Assembly: GCA_965220645.1 (NCBI GenBank)
Contig: OZ244836.1
Span: forward strand, 1,736,001-1,800,000
Reading direction: 5' to 3'
DNA from: Aldehydirespirator sp965220645
GTDB lineage: Bacteria; Actinomycetota; Acidimicrobiia; Acidimicrobiales; Aldehydirespiratoraceae
Length of the DNA stretch: 64,000 bases
Made by a program: the position numbers and the translations under genes. Below the pieces are notes generated by a model. That model had not been told where the DNA came from, ran no database searches, and saw nothing but the letters and a program-made list of their open reading frames with translations. Position 1 is the first letter of the stretch. Each line of letters begins with the position of its first letter. Of the stretch, positions 1-8,010 are shown in pieces.

Positions 1-980
1 ACGTTGCCGTCCAGTCCCCACACCGCGTCCTCGGCACCGTCGGCTACGGCCGCGGCCGGGTCGGTGATCGGGGCCAGCGGCTCGTAGCCCACCTCGACCA
101 GCTCCGCGGCTCGGCGAGCCGCCTCCCTGCTGTCGGCCACCACCAAGGCCATGATGTCGCCCAAATACGACGTGCGGCCTCCTACCGGGATGAACACCGG
201 CCAGTCCTTGTGGATCAGCCCGATGCGCAGGTCGCCCGGCACGTCGGCCCCGGTGAACACGGCCACCACTCCGGGCTCGGCCTCGGCCCGGCTGGTGTCG
301 ATCGAGATCACGTCGGCCCGGGCATGCTCGGCCAGGTGCACCGCACCGTGAAGCATTCCCGGGGCCGTCATGTCGTCGATGTAGAGCTTGTCGCCCATTG
401 TGAGTTCGGTCGACTCGTAGCGGGCGGCTCGGGATCCAACGCCCCGGGCGATCTCAACTGCGGTGCCGTCGGATCCGGTCAGCCCGTCGGCACCAGTAGC
501 CAGCATCTCCACTGCGTCGAGGATCTTGAGGTACCCGGTGCAGCGGCACAGGTGCGCTCCCAGATGGCGGGAGGCCTGCTCGCGGGTGAGGTTGGCGCCG
601 TTGCGGTCGATCAGGGCCTTGACCCGCATCACGATGCCCGGCGTGCAGAAGCCGCATTGCACCGCCCCCGCGGCGCCGAAAGCGGCCGCGTAGCGGTGGC
701 GCTCCTCGGCGCTCAGTCCCTCGGGGGTGACTATCTCCGCACCCTGGGCCTTCGCCAGGGGGATCTGGCACGCCACCCGGGCCTTGCCGTTGAGGAGAAC
801 CGTGCAGCAGCCGCACTGGCCCGATGGGGAGCAGCCGTCCTTGGCCGCAATCAGCCTCAGCTCTTCCCGCAGGGCGGCGAGCAGGTGGGGATGGTCACCG
901 ACGCGCACCGTTGCGCCGTTGCACACGAACTCCGTCACCGTCGGCGCGGCAGATGCGATCCGTTCCTGGAGATCAGTCAT
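1..980 (-). CDS. Fused xanthine dehydrogenase/aldehyde oxidase-type hydroxylase (partial, cut by window edge)
   Basis: This is the N-terminal ~326 residues of a molybdenum hydroxylase; the rest lies beyond base 1. Residues 15-95 form a plant-type 2Fe-2S ferredoxin domain with the motif CSPSGQCGCC and a fourth Cys in RVAC. Residues ~100-155 form the second [2Fe-2S] domain with QCGFCTPG and CRCTGY. After a short linker, residue ~180 onward is the a/b-hammerhead part of the molybdopterin subunit (YIDDMTAPGMLHGAV). Iron-sulfur and Moco subunits are therefore fused without a FAD subunit between them. Family members hydroxylate purines, N-heterocycles or aldehydes; the substrate cannot be told. The start is the ATG at 978-980. 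The gene follows a membrane molybdoenzyme gene by 118 bases on the same strand. Confidence 0.88.
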   Translation of the reverse strand, partial: MTDLQERIASAAPTVTEFVCNGATVRVGDHPHLLAALREELRLIAAKDGCSPSGQCGCCTVLLNGKARVACQIPLAKAQGAEIVTPEGLSAEERHRYAAAFGAAGAVQCGFCTPGIVMRVKALIDRNGANLTREQASRHLGAHLCRCTGYLKILDAVEMLATGADGLTGSDGTAVEIARGVGSRAARYESTELTMGDKLYIDDMTAPGMLHGAVHLAEHARADVISIDTSRAEAEPGVVAVFTGADVPGDLRIGLIHKDWPVFIPVGGRTSYLGDIMALVVADSREAARRAAELVEVGYEPLAPITDPAAAVADGAEDAVWGLDGN

Positions 981-1098
981 GGCTGCGTACGTCTCCCCAT
1001 GCTTGCACAATACACAAGTTCACCCCCCAGTCTCACACAAAGTTTGTTCCTAGAGGTCTAGCTGCCGGCCTCGTCCGGTCGGCCGTGGAAAATCCGGG
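981..1098 (-). promoter_or_regulatory. Palindrome-rich gap upstream of the molybdenum hydroxylase gene
   Basis: This 118-base gap between two genes on the minus strand is much richer in A and T than its surroundings. It holds three short inverted repeats: CTTG-N9-CAAG at 1002-1018, ACAAAGTTTGT at 1037-1047 and CTAGAGGTCTAG at 1050-1061. These could be operator half-sites or promoter parts for the hydroxylase gene. No regulator can be assigned. Confidence 0.4.
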
Positions 1099-2835
1099 TC
1101 AGGCGTCCACCGTGACTGTGACGGTGTGCCATCCCTCGGCGCCGTTGGGGGCCGGATCGACTGGCTCCCCGCTCTGGGTGATGCCGTCACCGTCGGTGGC
1201 CCGCACCTGGATCCGGTGCCGGCCCTCGCTGGGAGTCCACTCGCGGTGCCACTGCACCCAACTCTCGTCGCCCAGGGCCTCGCCCAGCTCGCAGGGCAGC
1301 CATCCCTCGTTGTCGATGTTGACCTCGACCCGCTCGATGCCTCGGGTCGGTGCCCAGGCGATGCCGGCGACCGGCGTGGTTTGACCGGCGACCAGCCCGC
1401 GGCCGGCGTCGGGCACGTCGATGCGGCTCTGGGTCTTCATCGGTCCTTCCTTGGACCAGCCCCGGGGCACCCAGTAGCCGTCGAAACCGTCCCAGGTGGT
1501 GAGCTCGATCTCGTCGATCCACTTCACCGCCGAGACGTAGCCGTAGAGGCCGGCCACCACCAGCCGGGCCGGGAACCCGTGGTTTGTCGGCAGGAACTCT
1601 CCGTTCATGCCGATGGCCAGGACGGCGTTGCGCCCGTCGTACACCAGTGGAGTCGGGAAGCCGGCCGTCCAGTCGTCCACCGAGCGCCCCACCACCTGGT
1701 CGGCGCCGGCCTGAACCCCGGCTCGGTCCAGCAGCACCGACAGCGGGACCCCTGTCCAGATCGCGTTGCCCACCAGGTTGCCGCCCACCCGGTTCGACAC
1801 GCACGACAGGGTGATCACGTAGTCGGAGAGGTCCATGGCCTGGATCTCTTCGAAGGAGATTTCATAGGGGTTGTCGACCATTCCGGTGAAGCGCAGCCGC
1901 CAACTGGACGGGTCGACCTGCGGCACCTGGCCGAACGCGGTGTCGATCCGGTAGAAGCTGTCGTTGGGTGTCACGTACGACGCGATGCCGGCCACGTCGT
2001 CGTCGAGCGTGTCGAGCGCGGCCACCTGCTCCTGCACCGAGGGTCCGGCTGACGCCGGTGCGGTCGTAGTGGTAGTGGACTCCGGCGCCGCGGTCACCTC
2101 AGTGGTGGACGGCGACGGGGCCGTCGTGGTCGCGGCTGACCGCAGCGTGTTCGTCTTCAGGAACTGCTCAGCGGCCGACTGGCCCCGCAGCGCCCGGCCC
2201 AAGCCGACCATGCCCAGCGCGGCCGCACCGGCACCGACTGCGTAGGCGAAGAAGGCTCGCCGTGTCGTCTCCCCGCCACGAGGCACTTCGACCTCGCCGG
2301 CAGGGTCCGGCTCACTCGGACCCGTCGGCAGAGCGGTTGGAGCGGTGACCATCCGACCGGCCAGGCGGTTGGTAAGCAGCAGCGTGGTTCCCGCGGCCAG
2401 AGCGGCGGCCGCCAGCCCCACCAGCCATGATCCGGCCGCTGGGCTCAGCGGGTTGCGAGCCGCGGCCCAGCCGCCCAGCAGACCGAACAGCGTGAATCCA
2501 GCCAGCGTTACCCGCGGGCGCCCGCTCACCGCGTAACGCCCCAGCAGACCGCCGAGAGCCAGCGACCCGACGATGATCCCTACGGTGAGCAGCGTCTTCT
2601 GGCTGGCTCCGAAGTTGGCGATGCTGAACCTCACCACGTCGCCGGGGGTGTAGTCGCTCAGCAGCTCGCTCACCGCCACCACCAGCGATGGGATCGACTC
2701 GGATGCTCCTTCAATGAACTCGCCGAACCCCAGACCGACGGCTGCGCCCGCCGTTCCGGCCAGTGCGCCCATCAAGGAGGGCGCGGAGCCCGGCATGGGG
2801 TTCGGTTGCTCGGCAGTGGATTCTTCGTCTGTCAC
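1099..2835 (-). CDS. Polytopic membrane molybdopterin oxidoreductase, sulfite oxidase-type (paralog 1)
   Basis: A 578-residue membrane-anchored Moco enzyme. Four hydrophobic segments lie at about residues 24-40, 82-99, 109-125 and 136-155. A twin-arginine motif (TRRAFF, Arg192-193) then precedes a fifth hydrophobic segment at 196-213. A Thr/Ser/Pro-rich linker (~225-265) leads to an oxidoreductase molybdopterin-binding domain whose predicted Mo-ligand Cys is Cys345 (LSCVSN), and to a Mo-co dimerisation domain (WAPTRGIERVEV to the end). The enzyme domain should sit outside the membrane. The electron donor and acceptor are unknown. I chose the GTG at 2835; an upstream ATG at 3018 would add 61 residues that run through an intergenic repeat. 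The gene at 5725-7830 is its paralog. Confidence 0.85.
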   Translation of the reverse strand: MTDEESTAEQPNPMPGSAPSLMGALAGTAGAAVGLGFGEFIEGASESIPSLVVAVSELLSDYTPGDVVRFSIANFGASQKTLLTVGIIVGSLALGGLLGRYAVSGRPRVTLAGFTLFGLLGGWAAARNPLSPAAGSWLVGLAAAALAAGTTLLLTNRLAGRMVTAPTALPTGPSEPDPAGEVEVPRGGETTRRAFFAYAVGAGAAALGMVGLGRALRGQSAAEQFLKTNTLRSAATTTAPSPSTTEVTAAPESTTTTTAPASAGPSVQEQVAALDTLDDDVAGIASYVTPNDSFYRIDTAFGQVPQVDPSSWRLRFTGMVDNPYEISFEEIQAMDLSDYVITLSCVSNRVGGNLVGNAIWTGVPLSVLLDRAGVQAGADQVVGRSVDDWTAGFPTPLVYDGRNAVLAIGMNGEFLPTNHGFPARLVVAGLYGYVSAVKWIDEIELTTWDGFDGYWVPRGWSKEGPMKTQSRIDVPDAGRGLVAGQTTPVAGIAWAPTRGIERVEVNIDNEGWLPCELGEALGDESWVQWHREWTPSEGRHRIQVRATDGDGITQSGEPVDPAPNGAEGWHTVTVTVDA

Positions 2836-2945
2836 CGCAATTCCCTTGGCCGCTTCGGATCGGCTATTTCGCCCGCAGAGATCGTACGCCCTTGGTGCCA
2901 GAGGCGGAGCGAATCCGTTGGATTCCCCCGCAAAGCTCGAAGCCT

Positions 2946-3000
2946 CGAGCGGAGCCGTGGCCCGAGCGGCCCGTGAGCGCAGCGAACAAGAGCGGAAGAA
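2946..3000 (+). repeat. Interspersed intergenic repeat, copy 1
   Basis: The core GGCCCGTGAGCGCAGCGAAC (2968-2987), followed by AAGAGCGG and preceded by CCGTGGCCCGAGC, recurs inverted at 4130-4180 and in degenerate form at 57150-57203. This copy lies between the divergent starts of the membrane molybdoenzyme gene and rsgA. There is no coding role if the GTG at 2835 is the true start. Confidence 0.75.
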
Positions 3001-3062
3001 TGGCGCGCGATGGGCCATAGTTGAGAGGATGGAGAGCCGCCTTCAGTGCCCATGAAGCGCCA

Positions 3063-4073
3063 ATGACAGCCGGCGTCGGCGAACTGCGCCTGTGGGGCTA
3101 CGAGGATCGCGTGGCCGGTGCCGCCGAAGCCGGAGCGCGGATCGGGCGGGTTGTGCAGGTGGATCGGGGCGAGTGCGATGTCGTGACGGCAGAGGGCATG
3201 GTGCGGGCCGGCTCGGACTCCGTGCGGGCCCAGTCCGAGACCGCGCCGGTCACCGGCGACTGGGTGCAGGTGGCGAGCGGGCAAGGGTTGGTGCTCATAA
3301 GCCGGGTGCTGCCCCGGTTCACGGCGCTGACCCGCCGGGATCCGGCCGAACGCGACACCGAGCAGGTGCTGGCGGCCAATTTCGACATCGTGGGCATCGT
3401 CGCGGGTCTTGATCGGCCCCTGCCGCCGGGACGCTTCGAGCGCATGCTGGTAATGGCTCGCGACAGCGAGGCCTCGATAGTGATACTGCTCACCAAGGCC
3501 GATCGGGCCCCTCGAGCCGCCTCTGCGGCTGAGACGGTTCGGGCCGTGGCCGGGGACGTCGATGTCCTGGCCGTGAGCGCTCGCAGCGGCCTGGGTCTGG
3601 ACGATCTGCGGTCCAGGCTCGGACCCGGCCGAACCCTGGTTCTCGTGGGTGCCAGCGGGTCGGGGAAGTCGACCCTGGTCAACGCGCTGGTCGGCGCCGA
3701 GGTGGCCGCAACCGCGGCGGTCCGGGAGTCTGATCGGCGGGGCCGGCACACCACCGTGGCGCGCCGGCTCGTACTCCTGCCCGCTGACGGCGGAATGCTG
3801 CTCGACACTCCGGGCGTGCGGGCCCTCGGCCTGATCGACGCGCAGGATGCGCTGAGTCGCGTGTTCAGCGACATCGAGGAGCACGGCCAGAGTTGCCGGT
3901 TCTCGGACTGTGCCCACGGAGGAGAGCCCGACTGTGCGGTGACGGCGGCAGTGGCGCGCGGCGAGATGGATCCCCGCCGGGTAGAGCGCTTCCTCGCTCT
4001 ACGGGCCGAAGTCGAACAGCAGAGGATCCGCGAGGAGCGGCGGGCTCGCGCCGCGAAGCGGGGTCGGCGCTGA
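3063..4073 (+). CDS. rsgA: Ribosome small-subunit GTPase RsgA
   Basis: A 336-residue circularly permuted GTPase that acts late in 30S subunit maturation. An N-terminal OB-fold (residues ~25-90) is followed by the permuted GTPase: G4 motif TKAD, G1 GASGSGKST, switch region RGRHTTVARR and G3 DTPGV. The C-terminal zinc motif CRFSDCAHGGEPDC has the expected Cys/His pattern. The tail is rich in Arg and Lys, as is usual. The ATG at 3063 is preferred over a TTG at 3021 because family homology begins near it. The gene is divergent from the membrane molybdoenzyme gene and convergent with an acyl-CoA ligase gene. Confidence 0.95.
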   Translation: MTAGVGELRLWGYEDRVAGAAEAGARIGRVVQVDRGECDVVTAEGMVRAGSDSVRAQSETAPVTGDWVQVASGQGLVLISRVLPRFTALTRRDPAERDTEQVLAANFDIVGIVAGLDRPLPPGRFERMLVMARDSEASIVILLTKADRAPRAASAAETVRAVAGDVDVLAVSARSGLGLDDLRSRLGPGRTLVLVGASGSGKSTLVNALVGAEVAATAAVRESDRRGRHTTVARRLVLLPADGGMLLDTPGVRALGLIDAQDALSRVFSDIEEHGQSCRFSDCAHGGEPDCAVTAAVARGEMDPRRVERFLALRAEVEQQRIREERRARAAKRGRR

Positions 4074-4129
4074 GCCCCTCGGGACCCGGCCGCGCTCCAT
4101 CGGCTCCGGAGCCGGCGTCACGCTCAGGT

Positions 4130-4180
4130 TTCCCGCTCTTGTTCGCTACGCTCACGGGCCGCTCGGGCCACGGCCTCGCC
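4130..4180 (-). repeat. Interspersed intergenic repeat, copy 2 (inverted)
   Basis: Read on the minus strand, this carries GTGGCCCGAGCGGCCCGTGA followed by GCGTAGCGAACAAGAGCGG. It matches copy 1 except for one base in the core. It lies in the convergent gap between rsgA and the acyl-CoA ligase gene. Confidence 0.75.
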
Positions 4181-4201
4181 AAGCGTTCCCGCGAATGTCC
4201 G

Positions 4202-5716
4202 TCAGGTGGGGCCAATCCGCTCAGCCTCTAGGCGGCGGCGGTCTACCTTCCCGGTCGCGTTGCGGGGCAGCTCATCGACCAGCTCCAAGGCCTCGGGGAG
4301 CTTGTAACGGGCCAGCGCGCCGGCACCGAAAGCCCTCAAGTCCTCGAGCGTGGGAGGGGTGGCGCGATCTTGGGGCACCACCACCGCCAGGCCGATCTCG
4401 CCCATCACCGGATCGGGGCGCGCAACCACCGCCACCTCCTGCACGGCGAGGTGCCCAGCCAGCACGCCCTCGACCTCGGCGGGGTGGACGTTGTATCCGC
4501 CCCGGATGAACATGTCGCTCAAGCGTCCCGCCAGCCGGTACAGGCCATTCGCGTCCACGGTGGCCAGGTCCCCGGTGCGCAGCCAACCTTCCTGTAGAGC
4601 CTCAGCGCTGGACTCGGGGTCGCGCCAGTAGCCCGACATCACGGCGGGCGACTTCAACCAGAGCTCTCCCGTCTCGCCCGGGCCGAGCGCGTCGGAGGCC
4701 GTGTCCCGGATCTCGGCTTGTACGCCGGGTCGAGGCCGGCCCACCGAATGGCGGGCCTCGTCGTCGGCGTCGAGCGCGGTGGCAAGGCCCACACCGCCCG
4801 ACTCCGTGGACGAGTACCGGATCGAATAGGGCGCACCGAAGCGCTCACGGGCGGATCGCACCAGTTCGGGGGCCGACGGGCCTCCGCCGGCCACCACCGC
4901 CCGCACGGCCGAGAAGTCCAGCACGGCCGATGACGGGTGCCGGACCATCAGGGCTATCTGCGGGGCCACACCGATCACTGCGGCCATCCGGTAGCGGGCA
5001 GTGAGTTCCAGGGCTGCTCCCGCCGACCAGCGCTCGAGCAGATGCGTGGTCCGGCCGCAAGCCAGCATCCACGGCAGCTTCGTCATGAAGGCGACGTGAG
5101 CGAACTGGGTGGACGATATGCCGTGCCCGGCACCCCAATCGCCGCCCGCATCGATGCGGGCCACTGCTCGCAACTGGCGGTTGGCGAACCAGACCGCTTT
5201 CGGCGCGCCGGTCGAGCCGGAGGTGAAGCAGATGCACACGGGCCGCTCGTCGTCAGGACCGGCGGTGAGTCCGGCAAGCCTGCGATCCGACAGGCGCGAG
5301 CCGGAGCGCAACGACCCGCCCGCCCTACCCGGATCGCCGCCACCCTCCAGCCGCTCCACGCGGGGGGCGGCGCCCGAGCCGGCGAGGTGGGCCAGCCGAG
5401 GGTCCACCACGACCAGGTCGGCTTGCAGTCGGTCGAGGCAGCCGGCTGCCTCGGCGGGACTGAGCAGCGGGTTGACCCCGGCCGTGACGGCGCCGATGCG
5501 GGCCGCACCGAGATAGACGGCCGCATAGTCGACATCGGAGGTCAGCACCAGGCCCACTACCGAGCCCTCGCCGAGCCCGCGCTCGTGCAGTCCGGCCGCT
5601 ACCTGTTGAGCGGCCTGCTCGAGCTGCTCGAAGCTCAGGGCCCCGCCCGCCGGTGTGACGAAGGCGGCGCGATCGCCGAATTCGCTAGCGGCCCGCTGAA
5701 TGGCTTCCGTCAGCAC
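4202..5716 (-). CDS. AMP-forming acyl-CoA ligase (class I adenylate-forming family)
   Basis: A 504-residue ANL-superfamily enzyme expected to adenylate a carboxylic acid and transfer it to CoA. Visible motifs are the P-loop FTSGSTGAPKAV (~residue 170), YSSTESGG (A5 region), the hinge TGDLATVDANGLYRLAGRLSD split over A7-A8, and the A10 lysine in RNATGKVDRR. The substrate cannot be read from sequence; medium- or long-chain, aromatic or bile-acid-like acids are all possible. Its ATG lies only 8 bases after the stop of the upstream membrane molybdoenzyme gene, so the two are probably co-transcribed, an unusual pairing. Confidence 0.88.
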   Translation of the reverse strand: MLTEAIQRAASEFGDRAAFVTPAGGALSFEQLEQAAQQVAAGLHERGLGEGSVVGLVLTSDVDYAAVYLGAARIGAVTAGVNPLLSPAEAAGCLDRLQADLVVVDPRLAHLAGSGAAPRVERLEGGGDPGRAGGSLRSGSRLSDRRLAGLTAGPDDERPVCICFTSGSTGAPKAVWFANRQLRAVARIDAGGDWGAGHGISSTQFAHVAFMTKLPWMLACGRTTHLLERWSAGAALELTARYRMAAVIGVAPQIALMVRHPSSAVLDFSAVRAVVAGGGPSAPELVRSARERFGAPYSIRYSSTESGGVGLATALDADDEARHSVGRPRPGVQAEIRDTASDALGPGETGELWLKSPAVMSGYWRDPESSAEALQEGWLRTGDLATVDANGLYRLAGRLSDMFIRGGYNVHPAEVEGVLAGHLAVQEVAVVARPDPVMGEIGLAVVVPQDRATPPTLEDLRAFGAGALARYKLPEALELVDELPRNATGKVDRRRLEAERIGPT

Positions 5717-5724
5717 TCAGTTCG

Positions 5725-7830
5725 CTACCCGACGTTGACGCGGATGGTGTGCCAGCCCTCGGCACCATTGGGTCGGGGTCTCACGTTCCTGGAGCTTTGG
5801 GTGTAGCCGCTGCCGTCGGTGGCCCGCACCTGGATCTGGTGCCAGCCTCCGCCCGCCGGCGTCCACTCCCGGTGCCATTGCACCCAGCTCTCGTTGCCCG
5901 CAACCTCGCCCAGCCGGCACGGCGTCCAGTCCTCGTTGCCGATCTTCACCTCGACCCGCTCGATGCCCCGGGTAGGTGCCCAGGCGATGCCCGCCACCGC
6001 GGTGGGCTGGCCGCTGCTGATCCTTGCCCCGTCCTTGGGAAGGTCGATGCGGCTCTGCGTCTTCATCGGCCCCTGCTTGGACCAGCCCCGTGGTACCCAG
6101 TACCCGTCGAATCCGTCCCAGGTAGTGAGGTGGATCTCCTCGAGCCACTTCACCGCGGACACGTAGCCGTACAGTCCCGCCACCACGATGCGGGCCGGGA
6201 ATCCATGCCGCGTCGGCAGGGGTTCGTTGTTCATCCCGATGGCGAGGATGGCGTTGCGCCCGTCGTAGGCCAGGGTGGTCGGGAACCCCGCGGTGAAGTC
6301 GTCCACGGAACGACCCACGATCTGCTGAGCGCCGCGCTGGACACCGGCCCGCTGCAGCAGCACGTTCAGCGGGACGCCGGTCCACACCGCGTTCCCGACG
6401 AGCCTGCCCCCCACTTGATTGGAGACGCAAGAGAGGGTGATCACGTAGTCCGCGAGACGCATGGCCCGGATGTCGTGGTACGTGAGCTCGTAGGGGTTGT
6501 CGACCAAGCCGGTGATGCGCAGGCGCCACTGGTCCGGGTCGACCTGCGGAACTGTCAGGGCGGTGTCGATGCGGTAGAACTCGTTCTTGGGGGAGATCGG
6601 GGTTACGTAGGGCGAGATGCCCGCTACCTCGTCGTCGAGCGTGTCGAGGTGGGCCACCTGCGGGTGCGTCGACGATCCCCCCCGTGGCTGGGTGGTGGTG
6701 GGTGCGGGTTCTTCGGTGGTGGTGGGTGGGGGTTCTTCGGTGGTTGTGGGTGCGGGTTCTTCGGTGGTTGTGGGTGGGGGTTGCTCGGTGGTTGTGGGTG
6801 CGGGTTCTTCGGGTTGCTGGCTGGTTGTGGGTGCGGGTTCTTCGGGTTGCTGGCTGGTGGTGGGTGCGGGTTGCTCAGTGGTTGTGGGTGGGGGTTCTTC
6901 GGTGGTTGTGGGTGGGGGTTCTTCCGGGGGTTGGGTAGTTGATCCTGCTTGCTCGTCGGGAGCTTCGACGACGACTTCCTCGGGGATTTCTATGCCCTCG
7001 GGAATCTCGATGCCCTCAGGGATTTCTATGCCCTCGGGAATTTCGATGCCTTCTGGGATTTCGATGCCCTCTGGAACATCAATGGCGCCGTTCGCTCCGG
7101 CCGTCGTGGCGTCGCGTGTCGCGTCGGGAGCTGGGGCGGATGTCCGCGGCGGAAGCGCGTAGGTTTCTCGGGCCTTCTCGGCCGCGGAAGGTCCCCGCAG
7201 GCTCCGACCCAGTCCGACCAAGCTGAGGGCGGTCACCCCCGCGCCTGCGGCGAAGCCGAAGAACGACCGGCGCGTGCCGGCTGATTCCGGCTGCGCGCCT
7301 GCGCCGTCCTCGTCCGCCGCATCCACGGCTGAGCCGGCAGGGCCTCGGAGTCGGGGGGACGCACGGCTCACCAGCAAGAGGGTGATGGCCGCGCCCAGAG
7401 CGGCAGCTGCCAGCGCGACCAGCCACGAAGCCGCGGCGGGGCTCAGCGGGTTGCGGGCTGCGGCCCAGCCGCCGACCAGCCCGAAGAGAGCGAAGCCGGC
7501 GACGCTGATCAGGCGCCCGCCGCGAGCGGCTTGACGGCCCAGGAGACCGCAGATCGCCAGCGACATGATGGCTACCCCGACCGTGAGTACCGTCTTCTGG
7601 CTGGCACCGATGTTGGCGATGCTGAACGCCACCACATCGCCGGGCGTGTAGTCGGTCACCACCTCCCCCACCGCGATGACCAGCGAGGGGATGGTCTCGC
7701 TGATGCCCTCGATCAGTTCACCAAAGCCCAGTGCAACTGCACAACCCAGGACTCCAGCGACGAAGCCGGCTAGGCCGGTCGCGCGATGTCGCCGTGCGGG
7801 CGACTCTTCCCCTGGGGAAGTCTCGTCCAT
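5725..7830 (-). CDS. Polytopic membrane molybdopterin oxidoreductase with long repetitive linker (paralog 2)
   Basis: A 701-residue paralog of the protein at 1099-2835. Hydrophobic segments lie at ~19-37, 79-97, 107-124 and 133-153. A twin-arginine motif (TRRSFF, Arg187-188) precedes a fifth segment (191-207). The 145-residue linker (~245-385) has six-residue IPEGIE repeats and then proline/threonine repeats (EEPPPTTT, SQQPEEPAPTT). The Moco domain follows with predicted Mo-ligand Cys468 (LSCVSN) and a C-terminal dimerisation domain. Catalytic and membrane domains match paralog 1 closely, but the linker is far longer, placing the enzyme farther from the membrane or in the cell wall; the Thr/Pro stretch could be O-glycosylated. 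The start is the ATG at 7828-7830. Confidence 0.87.
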   Translation of the reverse strand: MDETSPGEESPARRHRATGLAGFVAGVLGCAVALGFGELIEGISETIPSLVIAVGEVVTDYTPGDVVAFSIANIGASQKTVLTVGVAIMSLAICGLLGRQAARGGRLISVAGFALFGLVGGWAAARNPLSPAAASWLVALAAAALGAAITLLLVSRASPRLRGPAGSAVDAADEDGAGAQPESAGTRRSFFGFAAGAGVTALSLVGLGRSLRGPSAAEKARETYALPPRTSAPAPDATRDATTAGANGAIDVPEGIEIPEGIEIPEGIEIPEGIEIPEGIEIPEEVVVEAPDEQAGSTTQPPEEPPPTTTEEPPPTTTEQPAPTTSQQPEEPAPTTSQQPEEPAPTTTEQPPPTTTEEPAPTTTEEPPPTTTEEPAPTTTQPRGGSSTHPQVAHLDTLDDEVAGISPYVTPISPKNEFYRIDTALTVPQVDPDQWRLRITGLVDNPYELTYHDIRAMRLADYVITLSCVSNQVGGRLVGNAVWTGVPLNVLLQRAGVQRGAQQIVGRSVDDFTAGFPTTLAYDGRNAILAIGMNNEPLPTRHGFPARIVVAGLYGYVSAVKWLEEIHLTTWDGFDGYWVPRGWSKQGPMKTQSRIDLPKDGARISSGQPTAVAGIAWAPTRGIERVEVKIGNEDWTPCRLGEVAGNESWVQWHREWTPAGGGWHQIQVRATDGSGYTQSSRNVRPRPNGAEGWHTIRVNVG
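6690..6940 (-). repeat. Coding minisatellite for the Pro/Thr linker
   Basis: Units of 24 to 33 bases encode EEPPPTTT and SQQPEEPAPTT variants, about nine in a row. The plus strand is a run of GGGTG, GGTGG and GGGGG blocks that could form G-quadruplexes. Copy number is likely to vary between strains. Confidence 0.8.
6976..7083 (-). repeat. 18-base coding repeat (IPEGIE units)
   Basis: Five to six near-identical 18-base units encode the hexapeptide IPEGIE. Alternate units are most alike (GGGATTTCTATGCCCTCG on the plus strand occurs twice), which suggests that growth was by 36-base steps. Confidence 0.8.
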
Positions 7831-7835
7831 GGCCC

Positions 7836-7911
7836 TGTCCTATCGAAGGGGGAGGGGATAGTTCAATGTCCTATTAAAGAGTGAAATATAACTGTCCTAC
7901 CAGGGAGTGAA
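7836..7911 (-). promoter_or_regulatory. Direct repeats upstream of the second membrane molybdoenzyme gene
   Basis: TGTCCTA occurs at 7836, 7867 and 7893. The two distal copies extend to about 19 bases, reading on the minus strand TTCACTC-N5-TAGGACA, 26 bases apart. They flank an AT-rich TATATTTC stretch and end 6 bases or more upstream of the ATG at 7830. The layout suggests an operator for a dimeric or tandem-binding regulator. Confidence 0.5.
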
Positions 7912-7996
7912 GAGATCCAAAGCGGAGCGAATCTAGATCAATCTGCGCTGACCGTACGCGATGCGCGGCCGCATGGGGCCGAGCAGGCGGCATATG

Positions 7997-8002
7997 TACG
8001 CT
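7997..8002 (+). promoter_or_regulatory. -10 box, likely leaderless start of acyl-CoA dehydrogenase gene
   Basis: TACGCT ends 8 bases before the ATG at 8011, and there is no Shine-Dalgarno sequence between them. This spacing would put the transcript start at or near the start codon. Confidence 0.5.
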
Positions 8003-8010
8003 CCGTGTGA

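Noticed and set aside
2836..3018. N-terminal extension of the first membrane molybdoenzyme to the ATG at 3018
   Set aside because: The extra residues translate the interspersed repeat and have no counterpart in the paralog. The GTG at 2835 gives the same layout as the paralog.
3098..3874. Long open frame opposite rsgA
   Set aside because: It is a Ser/Arg-rich antisense shadow caused by high GC content; rsgA on the other strand has full family motifs. Many similar frames oppose other genes.
2946..4180. Composite transposon around rsgA bounded by inverted repeats
   Set aside because: The inverted copies flank rsgA, but a third copy lies far away at 57150, there is no transposase and no target duplication is visible. 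An interspersed small repeat explains it better.
6690..7083. CRISPR array
   Set aside because: The repeats are in frame, have no unique spacers and encode a regular protein linker.
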